Source of the DNA: Sanguinoderma infundibulare
Taxonomy: Eukaryota; Basidiomycota; Agaricomycetes; Polyporales; Polyporaceae
Assembly: GCA_032821775.1 (NCBI GenBank)
Contig: JAVLRN010000004.1
Span: 4,092,001 to 4,156,000, forward strand
Direction of reading: 5' to 3'
DNA: 64,000 nucleotides
The notes beneath the pieces are model-generated. The model was not told where the DNA came from. It searched no databases and saw only the letters and a list, made by a program, of their open reading frames with translations. This document shows, piece after piece, positions 55,850-64,000 of the stretch. Position 1 is the first letter of the stretch; the number at the start of each line of letters is the position of its first letter. The position numbers and the translations under genes were made by a program.

Positions 55850-58800
55850 GCCGACAGATACGGTTCCCACTGCGCGCGGATTAATAGAAGAAAGTCGGGG
55901 AGAGTGGCAGGTTGAAGGACACAGAGACGATGGTTGGTTGGTGGAAGCCGGCGACACAAGGAGGGTCCTTTTAATACGAGGCAGAGGTAAGGTCTCCATA
56001 CCAATCACGCTCGAGCCACGCTTTGCCTGAAACAAACAAATGGACTACAATCATGGCGGCGCGGCGGTTTGAAATAATGACATGAACGCGGCCAAAGCGC
56101 TGGGGTTCCTGTGAGGACACTTGCGCTCCACTTAACGCCCATGTCCTTCCGCCTTTTTGTTGCCCGCATCTTTATTCTGTAAACGACGCAACACGTTACG
56201 AGCTGTTACGAGACACACGGACTTAGATGAATACATCTACACGAACCAGGGGCCTTGTGCGTCCTTCCCGAAGTGCCATCCGGGGTGTCAATGCGTTTTT
56301 AATGCCTTCTAGATCTGCACCGAATAGGGTAGGACCCGCCACAAAAGGAAGCCTGTTGCGGAGCTAAAACAAAAAGAGCCTAATCGTCAATGGCGCGTCG
56401 CCGCGCACTGGCACGGAAGCCTCGATGTAGATCTCAAGCTTTTCCCGGTCACTTCGTCAGTTTGTCCTGCTTGGCTAGGAGAGTCGATGGGGTGAACGGC
56501 GAGTACTAGGGCCACTCCGAAGGCTTTCAAGTACGGCAATTGGGATAGTGACACTAATACGTGACGTCTTTAAAATTGTGAGTATATGAGTGGGCTACGA
56601 ATGCGACTGACTCACGACTATCCATTGAGCCTTGCAAGAGGCGATGGTAGATGGTGATGTGGCAGTGGCGTCAAGCTCCTTGAATTTGGTAGCTTTCGCC
56701 CAATTTGGTAGTTTAAGCGCTCAAAAACTTCGGGCCGCATTGGCGGCTTCCCCTTTGCTGGGAGTCGAACAGGACTCGCACAATAACCAGGGCAAATAGT
56801 CTCCGATACGAGGCTCAAAACTGACTACTATATCGTGTATTAAAATCACTTCAAGAAGTCCTTGAACACATAGATACGGACAATACCGTCACGATCCTAG
56901 TACAATCCCGAGTCCTGAAGACCCCTCGACATGCGCGCCACATTCATGACGGCGCCTCGGATGAAAATGATGACATACCCAAAGTGGTGGCAAAGCGTTG
57001 CACCGCTTGATCAGGTTCAAGTTCGTCTGTCTGTGCCCGCTCTGCGCTGTATGCTCCGAAGTAGGAGAGGTAATAGGCCGCTGACCATTGTGCAGCTAGA
57101 CAATATCCGGCCGTCAGTTCTGTGCCGTCACTGTAAGAAAGAGACTCTGGGTCACTGATGCTGTGCGCACCTGGGCCCTCGCGTCACTCTTTTTGGACGT
57201 GTATCATCGGTGCACTCAGATTGCGGTTTCGCCACTTGGTTACTACGCCAATTCATTTGATGACGCAACTGCATGCGAGACGGCGAGGATAGGATGGGGG
57301 AAATTGCGGAATTTCACACACTTGACTTGCCGCATTCCCCAGCGATTTTCATGATAGCGTTCACGACGTAGTCGTTGATCTCCTTACCGGTATCATATGA
57401 TACTCTTGAACCCATCCACTTCCGGATCATCGGCGCTTGCTTGAAACGACGTCCTTAGCTCCTCCGCGAACTCATGGAACAACAGGTTGCTCTCCGATCC
57501 GTGAGCTGTTGGAGTATATCCTTCAAGAGATCCAGATTCAGCGTAACCCAAACTTAATCCAACGCATGGCAGCCCACCTCCGCTCTGACCGAGCGAAAAG
57601 AGCTTGGGATTGAGCCGCGTTGTGACCCAAAAGCACGCCAAGATGTGGATGGCATCTTGCTGGACCGCCGGCTCGTCGCTGGCCTCTGAAACTGTGATGA
57701 GGCCTTCCGATGGGTACGCCGCATCTTTGTACTCCTGGCGCAACTACGCGTGGCTATGGCTGTCGATCGCGGGGTAGGAGAACACGACGCGGGAGCTGGC
57801 GGGACCTCCCAGCGTTTAGCTAGGGCCAGACGCGGCAGGGCGCTTAGGCCTATGCGCCACAGCGGAGTTCGAAAGGCACGGACGACTGGAATGGGGTGGG
57901 AGATTAAGGTTAGGTTTCCATCATGATGTCGTCCGACTGTCCCCCTTTCAACCCGACTCAGTGATCGAACCTCCCTAGTGCGAGCGGCACATACTAATGA
58001 TCAACCGTTCGGTAGTCCTCTGGAGTCTGTATGTCGCGCCTGGCCGGCAGTTTTGGAAGGAACTACTTCCCGGGCTTGTGCGAAGAACTAGAAGAGGGGA
58101 GAATAAAAGAAAAAGGTGACGGTCAGTTCGGATTTGATTTACTTGGAGACAATCTCATGCTGACTGCGGCGGACCGGTTCTAGCTTCAGGTCCATACCGA
58201 GCTTCTCCCAAGTAGCTTGAGAAAGCCTATTTACGCACCTTGTGGTTGTGCGGGACGAGACGCGCTAGGAGTCGTGCTTCTTCCGAGCGGCCCCCGACGG
58301 TCCCAGGATGTGACCTTGTGGGCACCGTCTCGTGACTGTACGGTACTCGTAGTAGCCGTGTCATACTTTCATTCGCTCCCATTGACCTGCAAGCCATGTG
58401 AGTGTCATTCACTGCTCTCCACCTGTCCTCAACCCCATTACTGACTGGTTCTCAAACGATCCTCGGTTTGACTATGACCCTTATGTCAGTTATGCGAAAA
58501 TTCGCGACAATCCTGGGTTTCTGTTCGACGTAAATCTACCGAATATTTGCACGAGGTCATGTCCTACAGGTTGCAACTCTCCATTCCGGTACCGGCGTAG
58601 CCCTACTCTTTTTTTCTATCGCCCGGAGCTAAGCGGACCGGCGGTTCGCGAAGGATCATATTTCAGCGTCCTCTGATCTTCGTATGTCGTTCTATTCTCC
58701 AAACACTCCTTACCCTTGGACAAAGCCTTCCCCATCGTAACCACATCGTGGTGAATGATTTGCTATGATATGACGACATGTGGCCATAGGCATCCGGCAA

Positions 58801-59085
58801 ACATCCGGTTACATTCCTTCTCGACTGACGTGCCGCTCCGACGACCGGCCAACGCACGTGGAACGCTTCATTACGGCTGCCGTCCGTCCCAAATGCGCAG
58901 TCAGCGGGTCCATTGTAACGGAGTTGTGTCGGTTTCAAGAAGGAGCTGCGCGCATCAACGAACGCGCTCGGAGCCGACGCCATTTTGCCTCCGAGACTGA
59001 TATAAAGCTCACAGCGAAGATTCCCAGCACCCTCGACCCGGACGCCACTCCAGGTCTTGGCACCCCCCGATTTCTCCTTGTCTAC
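55850..59085. other. intergenic region, no confident gene
   Basis: Includes the fossil acceptor of NWd (about 55873-55880). A minus frame at 57393-57743 (with NPKLFSLGQSGGGLPCVGLS and NLLFHEFAEELRTSF) and a plus frame at 58398-58676 (NDPRFDYDPYVSYAKIRDNP) look protein-like but match no family I know and have no exon partners; they may be gene relics. The right end is the GH28 promoter. Confidence 0.4.
59001..59006 (+). promoter_or_regulatory. TATA box of the GH28 gene
   Basis: TATAAA lies 85 bp before the ATG at 59086, with a CT-rich leader between. Confidence 0.6.
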
Positions 59086-61048
59086 ATGATGGGCCTCAAG
59101 TCTCTGCTATCCGCACTGCTCCTCCTCTCCTCTGTCTCCGCGCAGCTATCAGGAAGTGTCGGTCCGACATCATCTCTGTCCTCGAAGCAAGCGACGATAT
59201 GTAACGTCCTCGACTACGGCGGAAGTATCGGCTCCAGCGACATTGGCCCTGCTATTGCCAGCGCGTTTACAGTGAGTGATCATGGCTCTCATAGTATCCG
59301 AGGCGAGCGTATTCCGAGCCTAATGGTCTCTACATCAGAACTGCGTGCTCAAGAACTCCGGTTCCACGCTGTATGTCCCTGCCGGTACGTCGTTAGCGTC
59401 CCTTCAGTCCGGTCCCGACCCTAATCCTATCTTCGTTAGGCAATTACAACATGCAAACTTGGGTCACCTTGACCGGTGGTACGAAGTGGGCGTTCCGTCT
59501 CGACGGTCTTATATCGCGCACCTGTACGTCTTATTGGAGTGGATATCTGAATGTTTTTGACGCGTCATCGAGCGCAGCCACCACAACTGGCAACATGATT
59601 GCGATCGTAAACGCCAACGACTTCGAGTTCTACTCTGCGAACAGCGCCGGCGGTATTCAGGGCTATGGATACCAAGCTCGTAACGCCGGGTATGGTTAGC
59701 AAGAACACTCATGTTCACGAAGCTCATTACTGCAACCTATAGTCCTCGTCTCATTCGCATTGTTACGTCGACCAACTGGTCCGTTCACGACCTGATTCTT
59801 GTGGATTGTGAGTAGTTCTCAGTATATCATTGGCTTTGGCCTGATCTACCAAACTACAGCCCCAGAATTCCATCTCGTCATCCAGGCAGGGTCCAACGGC
59901 GAGGTGTATAACATGGCTATCCGCGGTGTGTCTCTCGGCAGGTTATATCCGAGTGGAAGGGTAACATGCTGAGCCATTCGGTCGTAAATACAGGTGCTAA
60001 TATTGGAGGCTCCGATGGTGTCGACGTCTGGGGCACGAACCACTGGATTCATGACGTGGAGGTGACCAATCGCGACGAGTGCGTCACTGTCAAGGTTCGG
60101 TGCTTCCAATCTCGTAAGACGATCCTGCCACTCACGCTCTCATCAGTCTCCGTCTTCGAATATCCTTGTTGAGCAGAGTTAGTCCCTCATTTGCTCTTTC
60201 AACAGAAGGCAGAAGCTGACAGGTTTGTTAGTCTGGTGCAACCAGTCCGGCGGTAGCGCTATTGGTAGCTTATCCGACGGCACTGCTATTGAAGACGTTC
60301 TCTACCGGTGCGCGTAACGTTTATAATCCTGGGTCCCGGGTAACCTCATTCTGGCCTCCTAGATATGTCTACACCAACGGCGGAAACCAAGCCTTGATGA
60401 TCAAGAGCAATCTCGGCTCAGGTTACGTGCAGAACGTCGTGTTTGACAACTTCATTTCCCGCGGCACCGCGTACGGTCTTGACATCAATCAGTATTGGGC
60501 TTCCCAGACCCCGGGCACCGGCGCAGGGGTGCAGCTCTCGAACATAACCTTCTCCGTGAGTGGTCCGATTTCTTATCGCCCTGGATTCGTTCTAACCTTG
60601 GTATCATAGAACTGGGACGGGAACGTGGCCGACGGCGTGGCACGTCCCCCTGTGCAGCTCATCTGCGCGGACGGCGCGCCGTGCTACGGCATTACGCTCA
60701 CCAACGTCAACATGTGGTCCCAGACTGACCAGGCGGTGTACAAGTGCGAGAGCGCGTATGGGTCGGGCCTGTCCTGCATCAAGAGCGGCTCGAGCCACAC
60801 CAGCTATGCCATCGTCACCACATCCGCGACAAAGCCGAGCGGTTACACCACCCCTACGACCCTGGCTGGAGACCTTGCCTCTGGCTACGCCACGGACGCT
60901 GCTATCCCGACGCCGTGAGTACCTTCCACATTGATGAGTTCGGTCGTATCGAGTGCCCTAATCGCCTCTGCTCGTTCATTGTAGAACCATCCCGACGACG
61001 TTCTTCCCTGGGCGTCCGCAGATCAGCGCGCTGGCGAAGAACAAGTAA
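59086..61048 (+). CDS. secreted rhamnogalacturonan hydrolase (GH28)
   Basis: Cuts the GalA-Rha backbone of pectic rhamnogalacturonan I outside the cell. Exons 59086-59271, 59339-59384, 59440-59523, 59578-59689, 59743-59807, 59860-59925, 59994-60094, 60147-60177, 60232-60307, 60363-60555, 60610-60914, 60985-61048; all in phase, 442 residues. Signal peptide [20 protein letters not shown]; two adjacent ATGs are usable. Beta-helix marks of the rhamnogalacturonase subgroup: [45 protein letters not shown] with ECVTVK (catalytic Asp region), [56 protein letters not shown] and [11 protein letters not shown]. The usual CNWSGGCAMGS of characterised RGases reads [11 protein letters not shown] here: a Trp and a Cys are changed, so one disulfide may be missing. 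All twelve exons are short and the introns are 50-60 nt. Confidence 0.93.
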
Positions 61049-61629
61049 GGGCGGAGTCAACGACAACGACTACGCTCCTTTTTTTGGCCTGTCCGTTCTA
61101 CCGATGTATGCCTGTATCGAATCGAGCTGATGTCGTCTGCCGGTGCAACCTGGCAGTTGTTAGCGTTGCTAATCAAACACTTGTGGTGCCTCACTGAACG
61201 AACGTGCTGGTATCGACTGCGGTATGCCTGCAACAACCGAGCCGTCTGGACGACTACACGGTTCTCTGCAACTACCTCGTGCGTGAAGGTTCATTCTGCA
61301 AGATGCTATGTCTCTCAGTTTAAGAATACGCTCAGTGGAGGTTTTGCGTCTACTAACTCTGAAGCTAATGCCGTCGCCGACGAAGGATGCGCATTTACGA
61401 GATACTCAGCAGTTAGAATGCTCTCAACTACGAACCTCGCAGCGCTCACTGAAAGCAACGAACTACAAAGGGGGATCGCTATATTCCAAACCAGCAACAG
61501 GCGTGAGTGTTGTACATCATGGATATAGACAGCGTACAGAATCTAAACGAGCGGACAAGGCATCTTTCTTGCCAGAGCGAGATTGGTTGAATATCCGAGG
61601 TGTCATGCGGCAGACTCGAAGCGAACTGC
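61049..61629. other. gap between convergent GH28 and NWf
   Basis: 3' flanks only; no supported gene. Confidence 0.5.
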
Positions 61630-64000
61630 CTAGTCGAGTTCGACGAAGTCCTTGAGGACACGAATGCGGACAGTGCCGTCGTCCGATCCAGACGACAACG
61701 TGCGACCGTCCGGCGAGAACAAGGCGTGCGTCACCTTATCGTTGTGCTCGTTGAACGTCTTCATGTTCGTCCCGTCCCGCAGGCGCCACAGCCGCAGCGT
61801 GTTGTCCGACGACGCCGACGCGACGTACTTCCCGTCGGGCGAGTACGATGCGGCGTTCACCATGCTGTCGTGGCCCTCGAGCGCGACCACGCGCTCCCCG
61901 CTGAACGAGTCGCAGACCTTGAGCGTCGAGTCGCTCGACCCGGACAGGATCTGCTTCCCGTCTTCCGAGAACGCGACGACCCACACCGGCCCGTGGTGCT
62001 CGTGCAGCGTCACAAGCTCCTCGCCCGTCTCGACCTTCCATACTCGCACGCTGCCGTCATCTGACGCCGTCGCGACGCGGTTGTCCTCGGGGTCGAACGA
62101 CGCGGTCCACACCATCCCGCGGTGACCAGTGAGCTGCCTGTGGAGCGTGCCCTCCTGGACGTTCCACACGCGGCAGTTGTAGTCCGCGCCGCCGCTCGCG
62201 AGGTACTGTCCGTTGTGCGAGAAGAGCACGAACGTGACCATCGCGTTGTGGCCCTCGAGCACGTGCAGGCATTCGTACGTCTGGCCGTCCCAGATGCGCA
62301 CGGTCATGTCGTCCGAGCCCGACGCGAGCTTGCTGCCGTCCGGCGACCAGACGACGGAGTGGATCGTCTCCGTGTGGCCCTCGAGCGTCCCGAGGAGCTC
62401 GCCACTGTCGACGTCCCAGACCATGACGCGGCCCTCGCCGCCGGAGGACGCGATGCGGGTGCTGTCTGGGGAGAAGACGAGGTGCCAGACGATGTCGCCG
62501 TGCGACTCCCACTTGCGGACGACGGTCCCGTCCTCGGTGTCCCAGAGGATAATCGTCGTGTCATCAGAGCCGCTCGCGACCCACAGGCTGTCGGGCGAGA
62601 CGACGAGGGAGGTGATGGAGCCCGTGTGGCCGTTCGCGGCGGGCTCCCAAACGGGGAGCCCCCCCTTTCTCCGCCGGGTCACCGCCCGGTCGTCCTTCTT
62701 ATCAGTATCCTCTTCTTCATCTTCCGGTACCGGATCGGCGCTCGAGGGACCTGCGGGGGGCTGCTGCTCTCCCTGCGTGTCGCCTAGGGTGAACGGTGGT
62801 TGTTCCGATGAAGCGCCAGCTAGGGCTAGGGACCACAATCATTGTCAGAAAAGGATAATAGTAGCAGCACGTGCCACTCACGACCGGTGTCGCTGAGCCC
62901 GCCTTCTACATCGCCTTGTACAACCGCGAACTCGGACGCGAGCTTTTGGTTAAGCCAGGACATGTCGACAGAGACCGTTCCCACTGAGGAAAAGGCGTTA
63001 GGTTGAACGACGATAGGATGATCAACAACATTACCTCCGTACTCGTCTACCTCGACCACTGGCTGACGCTCTTCCAGGCCCGCGGGAATGTCCTCCGGTA
63101 CACCATCGGCCTGTGAGTACGATCCGCTTGAGCCACAGCTCTGAGAAGCAGCCTGTCTACGCTTACATTGAAGATCGCGACCAAGTCCCGGTCGGAGGCT
63201 ACAGCGAGATCGGCCTCCGATTTCTGGCCTTTCCCTTGAGCGACGTAATGGTTTTATTGAGCATAGCACGTACCGCGAGGATGTAATCCAGGAGATAGTT
63301 GACGGGGTTGTACGACTGGTACTTCTGGAGATCTAGTTAGCAAGGAGCGCACGAGAGGACATTAGTGGCGCACTCACCCGTGGGCGGTTCGGGCCCTCAA
63401 CGATGTCGGAGTCATCGTCGGACACCACAGCGACGGGCTCGTTCCCCTCTGGTGCAGGACCGCCTGGAGGTAGCTGGTGCGGGCCGGCAGCGCCCTGCAT
63501 AATCGTCTTGAAGAACAGCCTCTTCTTCGCCGCGAAGTAGTTGAAGAAGATGCACTGATTCCTCTCTGTACCGAGCGGCAACGAAGCGGAGCTGCCTTCT
63601 GGTCCCGACGCGATCAAAGGCACAGCCTGAACGTTTGCTGGTTCCACGTCCTCTGGCGTCGGCCCCACATTGTAGACCGTGCTAGGCAGCTCGGACCTTG
63701 CGATCGAGATAGAGAAATTGATGTTAGCCCCGGTCCCCACGCCGACATTCAGCGATCCTTGCTTGTTCTTGTAGTTGCCGTGGAATGCCGAGCACGCCCA
63801 CTTCGTCGTCTTCGTCGTACCCGACACGAACCTGATCTCCTCCTGGGCGATATCCAGTCCGCGGATGTCGTTGGCATAGCTGTGCCAGCTGTCCAGGTGG
63901 TCGCGAATGTAGTTCACGATGTGCCGCTTACTTATCACCCTCTGCTGCATCGCTGGAATGTCGAGGAGGAGGATGGCGCCCTCTTCCTTGGCACACTCAA
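61630..64000 (-). CDS. NW family protein with C-terminal WD40 propeller (NWf), 5' end outside window
   Basis: Exons seen: 64000-63378 (incomplete), 63324-63274, 63223-63167, 63110-63035, 62983-62882, 62825-61630; all in phase to the stop. The second region is present: DIPAMQQRVISKRHIVNYIR, HLDSWHSYANDIRG, FVSGTTKTTKWACSAFHGNY, NQCIFFNYFAAKKR. Linker exons: YNPVNYLLDYILA (51 nt exon), SEADLAVASDRDLVAIFN (57 nt) and ADGVPEDIPAGLEERQPVVE (76 nt). Then VGTVSVDMSWLNQKLASEF, an acidic linker (VPEDEEEDTDKKDD) and eight WD40 repeats from HTGSITSLVVSPDSLWVASG to SGSDDGTVRIRVLKDFVELD. In place of the cysteine in CGTTKT it has SGTTKT. The extra intron inside the linker is shared with NWd but not NWc. 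The N-terminal GYGYPLW exon should lie just past 64000. Confidence 0.88.

Noticed and set aside
1..64000. CRISPR arrays, bacterial operons, IS elements and phage genes
   Set aside because: The DNA is fungal nuclear sequence; no regularly spaced repeats and no transposase or reverse-transcriptase motifs were recognised.

Overview
The window is eukaryotic, fungal DNA, almost certainly from a filamentous basidiomycete (Agaricomycetes, perhaps Polyporales). Evidence: GC-rich coding sequence split by many introns of about 50-65 bp with GTRNGT...YAG borders, very short exons, a nuclear tRNA-Cys, Sm-D1, a Rho GTPase, and families typical of wood- and litter-decay fungi (P450, GH28 rhamnogalacturonase, F-box/LRR-like proteins). 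There are no operons or ribosome binding sites. Exon models below were built by hand from splice consensus, reading phase and protein similarity; where all exons stay in phase I say so.

Layout. 1-24 kb: a cytochrome P450 (2537-4748), a purine-cytosine permease-type NCS1 transporter (8252-10494), a secreted proline-rich repeat protein (12416-14362), an F-box protein with a frameshifted partial copy beside it (15075-18422), a Rho2-like GTPase with a 7-nt microexon (19738-21566) and tRNA-Cys(GCA) (22018-22089). 24-41 kb and 50-56 kb plus 61-64 kb: two interleaved multigene families. Family one (here called NW) has an uncharacterised N-terminal region, three tiny exons encoding a conserved linker module, and in some copies an 8-blade WD40 C-terminus. 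I find seven members: one intact without WD40, one intact with WD40, one WD40-bearing copy cut by the window end, one WD40-only, one pseudogene, one chimeric deletion copy and one old fragment at 5.7 kb. Family two is three intact dynamin-like large GTPases with identical exon layout (34355-37249, 37580-40558, 50760-53945). Between them lie an Old Yellow Enzyme homologue lacking its N-terminus (41269-42912), Sm-D1 (43976-44509), and a small protein that may have a MED25/PTOV-like fold (48763-49642). A GH28 rhamnogalacturonan hydrolase sits at 59086-61048.

How it may work together. P450, permease, OYE and GH28 are independent metabolic genes. The candidate undescribed system is the NW/dynamin region: modular N-domain/WD40 genes that gain, lose and swap modules, next to Mx-like GTPases. 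That looks like fast-evolving recognition or defence loci (NLR-like repertoires plus dynamin effectors), but this functional reading is inference from architecture and clustering only.
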